Assembly (NCBI RefSeq): GCF_002865645.1
Contig: NW_020194555.1
Location: 1,700,288-1,764,287, forward strand
From: Hyaloscypha bicolor E
Lineage: Eukaryota > Ascomycota > Leotiomycetes > Helotiales > Hyaloscyphaceae
Direction: 5' to 3'
Length of the DNA stretch: 64,000 nt
Shown piece after piece: positions 11,476 to 22,494 of the stretch. The translations under genes and the position numbers were made by a program. Below the pieces are notes generated by a model that was given only the letters and a program-made list of their open reading frames with translations, made no database searches and had not been told where the DNA came from. How positions within the stretch are numbered: the stretch's first letter is position 1; every line of letters begins with the position of its first letter.

Positions 11476-12759
11476 GGGCTTTGCAGGAAGGAGCTCGTTG
11501 GCTATCAGTGCCGTGAGCTTGTACCTGCTTGGCTATTTGTTCTGTTGGTGGTTTGGTTTTCTAATTCGATGTTTGAACTATTTTTGCCGTATATTTTGTC
11601 TGAACTTCTGATCTTCTTTGTACCAGATGTTTTGATAGAGCATAGAGCATACAAATAGACAGATTTCTCTATTACACAATTCAATACAATTTCATACTAT
11701 GCTCTGTTCCTATCTCGTTTCGACTTTAGCGAGCCCCTGAGCTCGCTTTCTGAGACATCGGAAACTTAGAAAGGTGTACTATTGGACAATCGGTTGAACA
11801 GTTTGACCCAGATTATTAGGCCAGACTCAAGAGAAACGGATACCATCATTACTGTGCAGTTGATATTGGGAAAGTCCCATACCGGATCCGAAAGCGAGTT
11901 GGGACGAAATCAATATGCAAACGCAGAGATTATGAAACTGTAGGAGGAGAAGTGAGAGAGAGAAACAAGTTCTATAAGCAGATACCAGATGCTGATTATA
12001 CTTTCTTCCCCAATTTTCAAACTTGCTTTCAAGAGGCTAAGAACCAAGACTTGGCAGGTCAAGAAAGAAACGTGGAGCAGATCGAACATACATACAGATC
12101 AACTCACACCAGGAGCATTTCTCCTTCACCCTTCACTTCCCATCACCTGGACAATCTCAATGCCCCAAAACTTCCTCGAATGTCGAATTCGATGTGCAAT
12201 GAAAGTCTAGGGGGCGTATACTTTATTCACTTGAAAAGTAAAGCAGGCCGGTGAGAAAGTAAAGGCAAAGGCGAGCCGGCGACAGAGAGATACGATGTGC
12301 AACGAAAGTCTAGGAGTTTTACACTTTATTCACTTGAAAGTGAAGGCAAGCTATTTCGATAACAAAACAAAGACAAAGGCGAGCCGGCGACAGAGAGGTA
12401 CGATGTGCAACAATACCGATTGCTCTTCCCTCCACTGGCTTGAGTCCCCTCCTCTTGCACATTCCTTTGACAATCTTATAGGTCTATGTGATAAAAGTGT
12501 GGGCCAAAGCGGGCGCATATTCCGGACAAAGCTGGGCAGCTCGATGGAGCGATATTTTTCCTTCTTGTTGGACATTGGACTCTTTGAATGTCCCGAGTGG
12601 TACCTGCTGGAGTCTATCCATTCTCAAATCTTTGTACAGTGTATCAACAAATGAAAACACTTGCACAATTCCTCAACGCCGTGAATGCTTTCGTCCATGC
12701 CCATCATCGTACAGATCCCCATCTCACACCAAGACCAACCAATATCTCAGCCCTATTCA
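11476..12759. other. Convergent intergenic region with tandem repeat
   Basis: About 1.3 kb between the R3H gene (+) and the uS12m gene (-), so mainly 3' flanks. It contains an imperfect tandem repeat (listed separately). Short frames at 12295-12859 have no domain support. Confidence 0.4.
12190..12412. repeat. Imperfect tandem duplication, period about 103-108 bp
   Basis: The block beginning CGATGTGCAAYGAAAGTCTA occurs at 12190 and 12293, and its first 11 bases recur at 12401. Each unit also carries CTTTATTCACTTGAAA and ends with AGGCGAGCCGGCGACAGAGA or a one-mismatch form. The two full copies differ mostly in the central 30 bases. No coding potential; it lies in the convergent 3' region. Confidence 0.75.
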
Positions 12760-13356
12760 TCATGCAGCAGCCTTCTTCGGCTTCTTCGTCCCATACTTGC
12801 TCCGGCTCGTCGCTCTATTCCCCACACCACCCAAATCCATCGCCCCCCTAACCAAATGATACCTCACACCGGGACAATCCTGACTCCTTCCCCCCCTAAC
12901 CAGCACAACACTATGCTGCTGCACATTATGGCCCTCCCCGGGTATGTACGCAGTAACCACTCTGCCCGTACTCAGTCTCACTCTCGCCACTTTTCTTTCC
13001 GCGGAATTGGGTTTCTTGGGTTTGGTGGTCCCAACTTTGACGCAGACGCCTTTGAGTTCTGGGGCTAGGACGTCGCGGAGCGCGGGAGAGACGGCGTGGC
13101 GGGCGCGTTGCTGTTTGCGGCAGCCCTTAATTGAGGTGTCAGTATAGAATATAGATGTTGGGTTAGGGAGGGAGGAGGGGAGGAGGGACGGGGGAAGGTG
13201 AGGTACTTTTAGGACTTGGTTGTATGTTGCGAAGGGTGTGGGCGTTGAAGAGAATTGGCGTGTCAAAGAGGGCGTTGAGGCTGCTTTTGGGGCGGATATT
13301 GAGATTGGTATCCGGGCGGACGGTATTAAGAATCTCCTGAGCAGTGAGACGGCCAT
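12760..13356 (-). CDS. MRPS12: Mitochondrial small-subunit ribosomal protein uS12m
   Basis: Two exons, 13356-13207 and 13125-12760, give 171 aa. The N-terminus ([17 protein letters not shown] and following Ser/Arg-rich residues) is a mitochondrial presequence. The mature protein shows the invariant uS12 decoding-site loops: [38 protein letters not shown] and [11 protein letters not shown]. The 81-nt intron has no stop and is a multiple of three, so it could be misread as coding; removing it joins NQVLK to [10 protein letters not shown] as in homologues. An alternative ATG five codons upstream (13371) is possible. Acts in the mitoribosome decoding centre. Confidence 0.94.
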   Translation of the reverse strand: MAVSLLRRFLIPSARIPISISAPKAASTPSLTRQFSSTPTPFATYNQVLKVPHLPPSLLPSSLPNPTSIFYTDTSIKGCRKQQRARHAVSPALRDVLAPELKGVCVKVGTTKPKKPNSAERKVARVRLSTGRVVTAYIPGEGHNVQQHSVVLVRGGRSQDCPGVRYHLVRGAMDLGGVGNRATSRSKYGTKKPKKAAA

Positions 13357-13600
13357 TGTGGTTATGGTCATCTGGTCGTGGAAAGCTTGATGTCTCCAAA
13401 AATTTGGCTCGTGAGCACACGTGACGGCCATTCTACCGAAATGTGGCTTTCGTACCAAATTACCATCGACCCCTCATTTCTGATTGCACAACTTGAACAA
13501 TCAATGAATCGAAGCATTGAGATCTACAAGATTCAAATCTCGAAGTCCTGGGCCATCAGGTGAATGGAGAAGTCTCGGAATACGTCCCGTCTCCCACAAA
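13357..13600. other. Upstream region of uS12m
   Basis: Short promoter region of the minus-strand uS12m gene, running into the GH35 remnant. Nothing else recognised. Confidence 0.35.
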
Positions 13601-13665
13601 TTGATCCCCGAGATGGCCAACAAGCAAACATTCACGGACCTCTCATCCTCACACAACAATACTTA

Positions 13666-15729
13666 CAGTAGAAACTCGCTATAACGATACCATTTTTAGC
13701 GCCATTTTCTTACGATATACCGAGGTATTATTCAATCAAGGATTACGTACATATATACTAAATATAGAAGGGACTAAAGATATATAAAGAACCTCTTAAC
13801 CCTAACGCCTTACTACTTGCAAAGAACCTCCCGAGAACTCCAAATAAGCTTGCCTTATCTTTACTGCCTTTCTTTGGATATATATAGCTTTTATAGTATC
13901 AAGCTTACATATAATCTCACTTTATCCATCCTCCTATTACTTCTTATATAGATTTAGTAAATTAAGTATAGCTATCGCTTTAACTAACTTTACTTCCCTA
14001 ATCTCCTCCTACTCCTCCTCCTCCTCTATATTAGACTAAGTATTCCTTAAACCTCCCTATATATAGTAATTCATAATTACCTCTAGAGTTATATTCTTAT
14101 TCTCTATAATTTCCTTATTAATTAGTATAATAAACTAGCTAATAGGAAGAGGATTATTAAATTGAGTAGTATACTAAATAGTTAATTAGAGGATTTTAAT
14201 TATCTCTCGATCCTTTACTTACTAAGTAGCCTATTTTAGATTAATTTTGCTATAGGTATCAAGATCTCTACTAAGGAGAGGTTTTATAATAAGGCTTAAT
14301 TTATACTAGTAATTTGTAATTATAGAAGCTTTAATATAGTTATTCCAGGTATATACTATCCAGTTAATTATATAGAGGAGAGTAACTATCTTATTAGGAT
14401 CCTTATCTACCTCAAATTACTTAATTATATAGCTAACCTACTACTTATAATAATAAAGCTTAAAGGTACTAATAATACCTTAATCTGCCGGTTACTAGTA
14501 TAATATTATATTAGGAGGTAGCTATTCTACTCATATATATAAGAGAGCTTGTTTTCTACTAACGAGATTAATACTATATTAGTATTTTGAGAAGTTATCT
14601 ATAAATAGAAGAATATACTAGCCTTAAATAGAGTACTTATAATTAACCTAGTAGAGGTATTCTATATAAATAATACCGGTTATCTACTTAGAGTTATTAT
14701 ACCTATATTATATACCCAAGAGTTATTAATTAATATACTTAAAATACCGAGGATTTTCGCTCTTTCTAATTAACTAAGGCTCTTACTTATTAGTACCCGT
14801 AATATTAATTATAAGAGCAAGAATAATTCGGTCTTTACTCTTTCTGCCTCTATTACTAGCCTTAGTTACTAATATATGGTTTAGTAATAGTTTCCAGAAT
14901 AAACCAGTTTTATTTATATTTAAGATATTCTTAGGAGGATATATAGCTACCAAGTCTCGATTCTCTTATATTTGCTTAATATTCTCAGGGCTATTAATAT
15001 CTGCCATACTCCCTTTACTATAGTAAATATATTCCTTAATATAGAAGTAATTCTTGAAGTTAGTTAACTACCTATTAGACCATTTAGGTTCTGGTTACTC
15101 GTAATATTAAAGGAGAAGGTACCAGATCTCGTATACCTTCTATTTAAAAATATTGCCCGTAATTACTGCCTTCTACCCTTATATCTTTTATTACTATTTA
15201 AAGAGTACCGCTTTAAGATCAGGCCAATTAGATTAGCTTAAATATTAAAGTATAAGGCTTATATCTTTTCGTATATTGGTATTGAGATAATTAAATTAAG
15301 GGCTAAGGCTAAGGGAAATAGTCGACTGGTTAATCTTGTAGTTAAACTCGTCCTGGAACTACTTAATAAGATTAGTATATATAGCTTTGGGATAGGATTA
15401 TTTATACCTCCGTAGAGCTCGGCAATTAGCTTCTGTTATGCCTCTTCATCGTTTTTTAGGCTATTCGGGGACTAGAGAGCCAGAGATAAGAGCCTAAGAG
15501 GAAGCGGATAGCCCTGAGGGCTCTGGAATATTAATAAATTAATCCATTACTCAGGCTAATTTAGAACGATATACCACCAAAAATCAAGGGTTGGGACCGA
15601 AGAACCTAACGATAATCGTATTACTAAGGATATCGTAAGCCTAAGGCTAAAAAAGCACGGGACCGTACGGCCGTATCGTATTACTAAGGATATCGCTATA
15701 TCGGGGATCGTTATAGCGAGTTTCTACTG
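13666..15729 (-). mobile_element. Fot1/Pogo-type DNA transposon, RIP-degraded
   Basis: A 2064-bp AT-rich element bounded by inverted repeats that begin CAGTAGAAACTCGCTATAAC at 13666 and read the same on the minus strand from 15729. TA flanks both ends (13664-13665, 15730-15731), the target duplication of the Tc1/mariner superfamily. The minus strand encodes a wrecked DDE transposase. Recognisable pieces are IYPPKNIL and NINKTGLFWKL (about 14940-14890), GRKSKDRIILALI (about 14845), LFIDNFS (about 14600), and LPPN plus QPADQGII (about 14520-14465). The first catalytic Asp position reads Asn (NINKTG where family members have NVDETG). Stops (TAA, TAG) are very frequent and C/G content is strongly reduced, consistent with RIP of CpA to TpA. 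The element is not autonomous. Confidence 0.88.
15610..15699. repeat. Subterminal direct repeat inside the Pogo element
   Basis: The motif CGTATTACTAAGGATATCG occurs twice close to the right end of the transposon (about 15617 and 15676). Subterminal repeats of this kind are often transposase-binding sites in Pogo/Fot1 elements; that function is inferred here. Confidence 0.55.
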
Positions 15730-16591
15730 TATACTCTCCCTAATCTCGTATCCGGAAAGAGCTACGTGATCACAGTTGTCGTAGACAACAACGGACTAGA
15801 CGAAAACTATAATATAGGTGGAGATAGCGTGAAATCCCCCTGCGGAATCCTCAACTATAAGCTCAGCGGATACTCCTAATCAGACGTCGCCTGGAAATTA
15901 ACTGGAAATTTCGGCGGAGAAGAATGCATCGATAAATCTCGCGGACCTTTGAACGAAGGCGGTCTTTATACTGAGCGTCAGGGATTCACGCAACCGTTTC
16001 CACTAATAAGAACTAGGTGCAAGGCGACCTGGAGACGGGAAGCCGTGCAGCGGGCATTGCTTTCTATCAGGCCGATTTCCCTCTGGACTTGCCGGATATG
16101 ATATTCCACTATTGTTTAACTTTGGGAGTACGACGATCAATGGTGTTATTGCTGATTACAGAGCTCGGTTGTGGGTTAATGGGTCTCAATTGTAGATTCA
16201 TCCCGAATCCAGTTTTGCTGTCCGGATCCTAACCACACTATATTAAGGCTGACATTTTCTAGTGGGAAATATATAATTAACATAGGACTTGAGTCTTCCT
16301 TCCCAGTTACGCAAGGTATGTCTTTATAGTCTTTTGGCTCCATTAACTTGCTCATGGATTCTTGACTATCTTGGTCAGAACTGGCTAGCTATAGAGTTAT
16401 GGGCTCAACAATCCACAGGAGCTCACCTAATAAACTTCTCCCTCCAAGTCGTTATCGTAGCTTGGACTTCCGTGCCTCTACCGGCACTGGTCCTTATGCC
16501 AAGTTATAGCCAGAGATTAGGCGCTTACTGAAGAGTCTAGTCAATTGGGTATTCTCATTGTTCTACAAGTCTACTGTATATACGCTCTCGC

Positions 16592-17887
16592 CTAAAAATG
16601 GCGAATTACCAGAGTGGCGATGATGGTGACTATCGCTGCTCCCGTAGCAGCTCCCTCTAACGCAATAATCGTGACGTCTTTTTTCCGCAGTTCCATGACT
16701 TTGTCACTGAACAGATCTTGGACTGCTGCCATCCAAGTCTCTGGTCTCCTGAGCTTCATGAGCTCGGTGGGTATGTGCATCTCGGCTGTATCCAGCGAAG
16801 CAGCTTCAGCCAGTTGTCCTTCTCCTTCTCCTTCCCCCTTTATACAGGCTACAACCGCCTCAACAGCTGGCTCCGCACTCCCTGTCCCGCCCTCCATCTC
16901 GACCTCCAATTCCTGAATGCCAGCCGTAATCACCCCATCCAGTAGGACATCCTCAACATCCCTCTGGTCCTCTTCCGCCCCCTTCGAAGCCACCTTCTCC
17001 TTCTCCAAAGCCTCCCTAACCTTCTCTTCAAACCCATGCACCAACCGCCTCCTCCTCCACGGCTCAAATCCAAACTGAAACACCAAAAACAACAACACAT
17101 TGACCCCCATCAGTCCCCAGGTCCCCCACGTACTCATCCTCCTGATCTTATCACTCCAAATCTGCTCCTCATGATACCTGCTCAAAATACTACTACTCAG
17201 CTTACTCGCCGCATGTTCCGCCTCCCTCTCCGCATCCGCAAGTCTCGTCGCAGCTTCCTGCACCGCCTGCTCATTACTATGATCCATCCTATACAGCGCC
17301 GTAAACCTCTCCAAATCACCCGGCGTCCAGCTATCCTTCCTCGCTAGCAGCGTCGTGACTTCTCTTTGCGTAGAAGCCCTATCTGCAACGGTCGTTTTGT
17401 ATGTGAGTCGAGAGGAACGAACGGCTTCTTGAGCGGCTTGGACGCGCGATTCGAGCACATTGATGCGCGCTTTTAGGGCTTCAATGCCGGAGTAGCCAGT
17501 TAGATCGTTGATGCGTTGGGAGGCTATGAAGATGTTGCCTTGCAGGTGGTCCATGAGGGAGGAGAAGCGTTTGGTGACTGCGAGTCGACGCCCCTCCTCT
17601 GCAGAGGGGAGGGGCAGGTCCTGCGTGACTTCATCTGGGATGGAGGGCTCAGGTGCTTTCTGAGAATTCGAGGATGGAGTCTCCGCAGACCGGACAGAGG
17701 AAGTATTCGAGGGAGGAGGCGGTTTGGGTGAGTCGGCGAAGTGCCGTGTCTGGATGCGGATCCTGCATCCTAGACAGGTTGATGCTCTCGCCGAGCGTCG
17801 GTTAGGGATTCGTAGAGATCGTGAGACCGGAGATGAAGTAATTGAATCAAAGAAGAGCCTTGGGACAAACCGGGCCAGTGGCTGCAT
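16592..17887 (-). CDS. she9: She9/Mdm33 family mitochondrial inner-membrane protein
   Basis: Single exon of 431 aa starting at ATG 17887. The first 50 residues are Arg/Ser-rich without acidic residues, a mitochondrial presequence. A Pro/Ser-rich linker is followed by a long coiled coil (VTKRFSSLMDHLQGNIFIAS, ARINVLESRVQAAQEAV and further heptads to about 250). A transmembrane segment WGTWGLMGVNVLLFLVFQFG lies at about 260-280, then an acidic matrix or intermembrane segment, and a second hydrophobic helix at the C-terminus (ALEGAATGAAIVTIIATLVI). This is the layout of She9/Mdm33, which shapes mitochondrial inner membranes. No intron is needed. Confidence 0.9.
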   Translation of the reverse strand: MQPLARFVPRLFFDSITSSPVSRSLRIPNRRSARASTCLGCRIRIQTRHFADSPKPPPPSNTSSVRSAETPSSNSQKAPEPSIPDEVTQDLPLPSAEEGRRLAVTKRFSSLMDHLQGNIFIASQRINDLTGYSGIEALKARINVLESRVQAAQEAVRSSRLTYKTTVADRASTQREVTTLLARKDSWTPGDLERFTALYRMDHSNEQAVQEAATRLADAEREAEHAASKLSSSILSRYHEEQIWSDKIRRMSTWGTWGLMGVNVLLFLVFQFGFEPWRRRRLVHGFEEKVREALEKEKVASKGAEEDQRDVEDVLLDGVITAGIQELEVEMEGGTGSAEPAVEAVVACIKGEGEGEGQLAEAASLDTAEMHIPTELMKLRRPETWMAAVQDLFSDKVMELRKKDVTIIALEGAATGAAIVTIIATLVIRHF

Positions 17888-18367
17888 GGCCGCCCTTCTT
17901 TGGTCAACAATCGTACAGTTTATGTTGTTGGGATGAAGCTTTTTCGAGGTTGCAGCTCCAACGGAAAACTCCCGAAATGACGGCAGACCCCTTGACCGCT
18001 TTGGTGGGGCCTGAAAGGTACCAACTTCACCCCACCATCAATCTTTTTTCAACCATCTACATAGACCAATTTCTTCCCCAGTTGGTTGATGCATAACCTC
18101 TCCAGTTTATGGATTTGGTTAGACTCTATTTTCTCGTTAGTTTTCACTTCATCAAGTATGTATCCCCTATATCTGATCCATTAGCAATATCTCCTCGCCC
18201 AGACGACGCCCAGAATACCAGAGACGCCAAGCAAGCAAACGATGAGGCGGAGGACGCCCGGATCTGCTGGAGACACTCCCTATAACAGAGCACATATCTT
18301 CATTGAAGAAACTCGTTAGAACTGAAGCTAAATATTTCTCCAGAAACATACACACACTTCCATCAAA
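17888..18367. other. Divergent promoter region (She9 / HAD phosphatase)
   Basis: 0.48 kb between divergent start codons. No repeat or RNA gene; no individual regulatory site can be named with confidence. Confidence 0.4.
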
Positions 18368-19277
18368 ATGGGTTCCTACACTCTACCCGCAATGCAAACC
18401 AGTCCCCAATTCATCTTCTTCACCGACTTCGACGGCACAATTACGCAGAGCGATTCAAATGATTTCCTAACTGACAACCTAGGCTACGGCCAGGAGCTCC
18501 GAAAGCAAGGGAACCAAGATGTCTTGATGGATAAGATGTCCTTCCGAGACTCATTCCAATCCATGATGGAAAGTGTCAAAACTCCTTACGATCAATGCAT
18601 AAAGACATTATTAGAGAACATCAAGCTCGATCCGCATTTCAAGGAGTTTCATGATTGGTGCAGGCAGAATAATGTCCCTGTTGTGGTGTTGAGTAGTGGT
18701 ATGGAGCCCATTATTAGGGCGTTGCTGGTTCATCTTGTGGGGAAGGAGGCGGATGATATTCAGATTGTTGCGAATAATGTTGCGCCAAGAGAGGGAAAGA
18801 GTATCAACGAGCAGGGGGGCTGGCAGATTGTGTTCCATGATGATAGGTGAGTTGGTTTCATCTGAACTTTGGTTCAGGCGAAAGGAGGCTTTCGACTAAT
18901 GAAAAATAGTCACTTTGGCCACGACAAGTCAATTGAGATCAGACAATACGCAAAACTTCCTGACAGCATACGACCAACTATGTTCTATGCTGGAGACGGA
19001 GTCTCAGATCTTTCAGCTGCTAAAGAGACAGATTTGTTGTTTGCAAAGAAGGGACATGGTAAGGCTTCCCTCAAGACAAGAACTGGGAACCGATTCTGAC
19101 AACATCATAGATCTCGTCACATATTGTGTACGTGAAAACGTTCCTTTCACAGAGTTCGAGAGCTGGTTCTCGATTTTGGCTACTGTGAAGGATATCGTTG
19201 CCGGGAAGACTACAGTGAAGCAGGTTTCTGCTCAAGGAGTTGAGGACTTCAAGAAAGGAGTCGAAGTGAAACATTAG
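18368..19277 (+). CDS. HAD-superfamily phosphatase (phosphoserine phosphatase-like)
   Basis: Three exons, 18368-18846, 18910-19058 and 19111-19277, give 264 aa. HAD motif I is FFTDFDGTITQSD with nucleophile Asp and acid/base Asp at about residues 20 and 22. Motif II is VVVLSSGM, the motif III Lys is in SHFGHDKSIEI, and motif IV is MFYAGDGVSDLSAAKETD. The helical cap inserted after motif I places it in subfamily IB, with phosphoserine-phosphatase-like and MtnX-like enzymes. Fungal homologues are annotated as general small-metabolite phosphatases; the substrate is not known. No signal peptide, so probably cytosolic. Both introns are GT-AG and their removal rejoins the motifs. Confidence 0.9.
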
Positions 19278-19860
19278 AAATGGTGACGTGTTGCATATAG
19301 ACATAGACCAATTGACAGAGAGTTATCACCAGTTGTTCGTAGTTCCGCATATATCTCTTACGTGCAGAGTTCGCATGTCGATGTTACTCGGGCAGAGTAT
19401 AGATTTAGACCGATTAAATCCACCCTCTGGAGGCTCCTCATCAAAGATACTTGCTCTGCCCTGATGCCATGCGAACTAGATGGATTGAAGAATAGCTCAT
19501 ATTCACGTAAGGGAACACTTCAAAAGTTTCGCCAGTTCCACAGTCTCGAACTTCTTGTAGACAAGAGCAATAAGAGATAGAATGTGTTTTAATCTCCTGG
19601 TTTAGTCCTTTTAATTTTAAATTCCGTTGTTCTATCAAGACATCAAAGTGTTATGAGTGCAAGTTGTATTCAGCTGAAAACCCATAGCTTTCCCTTGTAA
19701 GGTACATGCCCTTGACTTGATTCGCTGCACCACCCTTGCATAACGCAGAGCCCCACGAAAATCTGACTAGGATTCTAATCCATTGAATCCAATAGGCATT
19801 GAAAGTCGTGTAAGATAAACACTGTTTCGAATTATTCAGTATAAGGAAAGTCTTTTTGAA
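19278..19860. other. Intergenic, nothing recognised
   Basis: About 0.58 kb downstream of the HAD gene; short frames only. Confidence 0.35.
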
Positions 19861-20880
19861 CTACGGAGCACCGTTGACTGATGGAAAGGTGAAAATTGCT
19901 GGTCCAGCCTCGTTGAATACGAGCCCTTCCGTAAAGCCACAACAGGACTGAATGGGGACATGCTGGACGAGGGTTGTCGTGATCAAATACGCTGTTTTAG
20001 AGAGCAGAAACCAGCGTGGTTGCCAGATACAAAATGTTCCCCCCAATAAGGTTGGCGCGGACTCCAAACGGCCTTGAGCATGTTGAAAGCCTTGAATCCA
20101 TCTGAGAATAAGGTTGACTGGTACATTTCGTGTCTTTGTTACTCGAAGGCTCGCTCGAGATTTTAGAACCCTTTCCGCCAGCCACGCTATGACAGCCATT
20201 GTCACAATAAAGAAGATCCGTAAATAAGGCGGACATGGCTCGCAGATATGATAGTTAGAATCATGACGAAGAGCTGATGAAAGTCCGAGATCAAAAAGAC
20301 AAATATGAGAGCAGATTGGCTGACCAAAAGCTTGGAGCATCCAGATGAGATGAAAGTGCTGGTGAGAGATTCCTCATAAAACGTTTCCCTCGGAAGGCTG
20401 AGTGTAACCTTGACTTCACAGCCGGGTTTCCTGTGAGCCCTGGCTTCGCTATCATCTGCCCTAGGCAATAAAGATGGCAAAGGTGACGATTGAAGTGTCC
20501 GCGGTGGTCGAAGGACATGTCTTTGACATTCTCGAACAATACTAACAAAGCTAGACGCTAGAGACATGACTGGCTGGAAAGCAGGTGACGTAGCTTCACA
20601 GGCTATCACGACACTCGTATAGACAAGATAACCGAAAAGAAAACCCTGAGATGCGTGGCAGGCTGCGGGATGGAAAGAAACATCGAGTCCCCCAGAGCGG
20701 CTGAGATAATGCCGGACCCTATTCCACAGTTCGTTCCGATGGGGTGGAGGACCCAGCGAGTCTCTTCGTACTTCAGCAGCCACTTCCCCATCTCCGGGAG
20801 TCCGTGAAAGACTACCTGCTGAATATCTCGTAGCCTGATAGAGCGCTCGTTGTTTGGCGAAAGGTCCTGGATCCCACTAC
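19861..20880 (-). other. Possible decayed gene, minus strand
   Basis: Two overlapping long frames (20202-20783 and 19861-20340, minus) and an open stretch up to about 20880 give peptides with hydrophobic segments (YLRIFFIVTMAVIAWLAERV; LLVSQSALIFVFLISDFHQL). They also include a plausible coding piece, DSLGPPPHRNELWNRVRHYL. Frames change without clear splice sites and there is no credible ATG. It may be a degenerate membrane-protein gene or chance. I do not recognise a family. Confidence 0.2.
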
Positions 20881-21189
20881 CAAATATCAGGTATTCACAT
20901 AAATACCCACTCGGGCAAGCTGATTGAATTCATCCCCCCGCTACTTGAGATCTTATTTGGCAAATTGAAATCGTAGCTTTGGTCCTTCCCAGACTCCCGT
21001 GATATTTTTGGGCGGAAACATCGGGCGAGGTTTGAATTTTGAAGCAGGTGAAGCTCGACGGAAGCTCCAGCCAATCAGACCACTCGCGGAACCCATTACA
21101 CTATGGTCTTCCGAATCCCTGCGAAGAACCTCAAAACTCAGCTCACAACTCCTCCTCGTCCCAATTCCTCCACCACGACCCTCTTCACA
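20881..21189. other. Rieske gene promoter region
   Basis: About 0.3 kb upstream of the Rieske ATG, including a pyrimidine-rich leader just before the start (CTCCTCGTCCCAATTCC and following). No other feature. Confidence 0.4.
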
Positions 21190-22125
21190 ATGGCCTCCCT
21201 AACCCGCAGCTCCCGTACACTCCTACGGACGCTCCCACGGTCCTCAATCGCTCCCCTCCCTCTCCGTGCGCTCTCCACCTCATCCACGAAACGCGATGCA
21301 ACCACAAGCTCTTTCGACTCGCCATTCAAGGGTATGGGCGGCGACACCGCATCCAAGATCCCCGATTTCTCCCACTACAGGAGTAAGCAAGGCTCGAACA
21401 GCAATCTTGTGTTTCAGTACTTCATGGTCGGGACGATGGGTGCGTTGACGGCTGCGGGGGCAAAGGCTACAGTGCAAGGTATGTAGATTTCGCGCAATGG
21501 TGGTTGTGGCTCTGGAGGTGCAGGAGGGCATTAAGTGATGGGAATTGGTATTCGGGGCTCAATTGGTGCATATGGCTGATGTTCAATGTTCCGCAGATTT
21601 CCTGGTCAATATGTCCGCATCCGCAGATGTGCTCGCCATGGCCAAAGTCGAAGTCGATCTCTCCACAATCCCCGAAGGCAAGAACGTATGTTACAAATTG
21701 GTCAATGAATAGAACAAGATGCTGATAACACTAGGTCATTGTCAAATGGCGTGGCAAGCCCGTTTTCATCCGCCACCGAACAGCAGATGAGATCAAGGAG
21801 GCCGAGAGCGTCAAAGTCGAGACATTGCGGGATCCCCAGAGGGATGAGGATCGTGTTAAGAAGCCTGAGTGGTTGATTATGGTTGGTATGTGCTCAATCC
21901 TGTTTCCCCTTCTCTTGCCAACAATATCTAATTGGGGAACCAGGTGTCTGCACACATCTAGGTTGTGTACCGATCGGTGAAGCGGGGGATTTCGGAGGAT
22001 GGTTCTGTCCCTGCCACGGCTCTCACTATGACATTTCTGGCCGTGTACGAAAGGGCCCGGCTCCACTGAACCTCGAGATCCCAGAATATGACTTCCCCGA
22101 AGACGGAGCGCTGATCATTGGTTAG
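21190..22125 (+). CDS. rip1: Cytochrome bc1 complex Rieske iron-sulfur subunit
   Basis: Four exons, 21190-21478, 21597-21685, 21735-21885 and 21944-22125, give 236 aa. It has an N-terminal Arg/Ser-rich presequence ([19 protein letters not shown]) and a single transmembrane helix ([20 protein letters not shown]). The flexible tether follows ([20 protein letters not shown]). The soluble head carries the two [2Fe-2S] cluster boxes, CTHLGC and CPCHGSHYD, with the Cys and His ligands in place. The head sequence [17 protein letters not shown] is typical. The subunit passes electrons from ubiquinol to cytochrome c1 in complex III. All introns are GT-AG and the spliced frame is continuous. Confidence 0.96.
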
Positions 22126-22494
22126 GGATGGGAATTTGTGTGTAAAGTTGGAGGGGCTTTCTTTTGTTGGTGGGGAGCTAGGTTAGACGTGGTGGGATCT
22201 GTGGCCTTGTAGAAGGAGAGGAGATCAGAGATACTGTTTGTACAAAAGAGAGCCTAAAGCATTCTGAAAGATTGAATAGGTGTAGGTTGAGTGATTTTGA
22301 CGGCAAACAAGGTAAATTACAAATCTTCCATAAGAGATGCTGAAGGATGATCAGTGATCACTCTTGGATTATACTCTGGTCTCGGTCTTCACTACCAGCA
22401 GCTAAGTTCGATGCTCGAAGATGATATGGAACATTCACCATCAATGCTTTACATATCTATTCCGTAATATTACAGCATCGCTTGTCATCGCTCT
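22126..22494. other. Convergent 3' flanks (Rieske / CCT1)
   Basis: 0.37 kb between two convergent stop codons. Only 3' UTR-like sequence. Confidence 0.4.

Larger units (their letters stand above)
13601..16531 (+). pseudogene. 3' part of a GH35 beta-galactosidase, split by a transposon
   Basis: Only the C-terminal portion of a roughly 1000-residue GH35 family gene is present. The frame before the transposon (to 13665) and the frame after it (from 15730) join as SHNNTYTLPNLVSGKSYVIT. It continues as [110 protein letters not shown] and a terminal GAY stop at 16531. It carries a TAA at 15877-15879, frameshifts near 16015 and 16115, and an intron-like gap near 16190-16261. A further gap at about 16314 has a good GTATGT donor but its expected acceptor reads TG. 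The N-terminal catalytic domain is missing, so this is a dead fragment. How far left it extends before about 13610 is unclear. Confidence 0.8.

Noticed and set aside
13126..13206. Reading uS12m as a single exon through the 81-nt in-frame intron
   Set aside because: The intron has proper GT-AG ends and the inserted residues interrupt the conserved [13 protein letters not shown] block.
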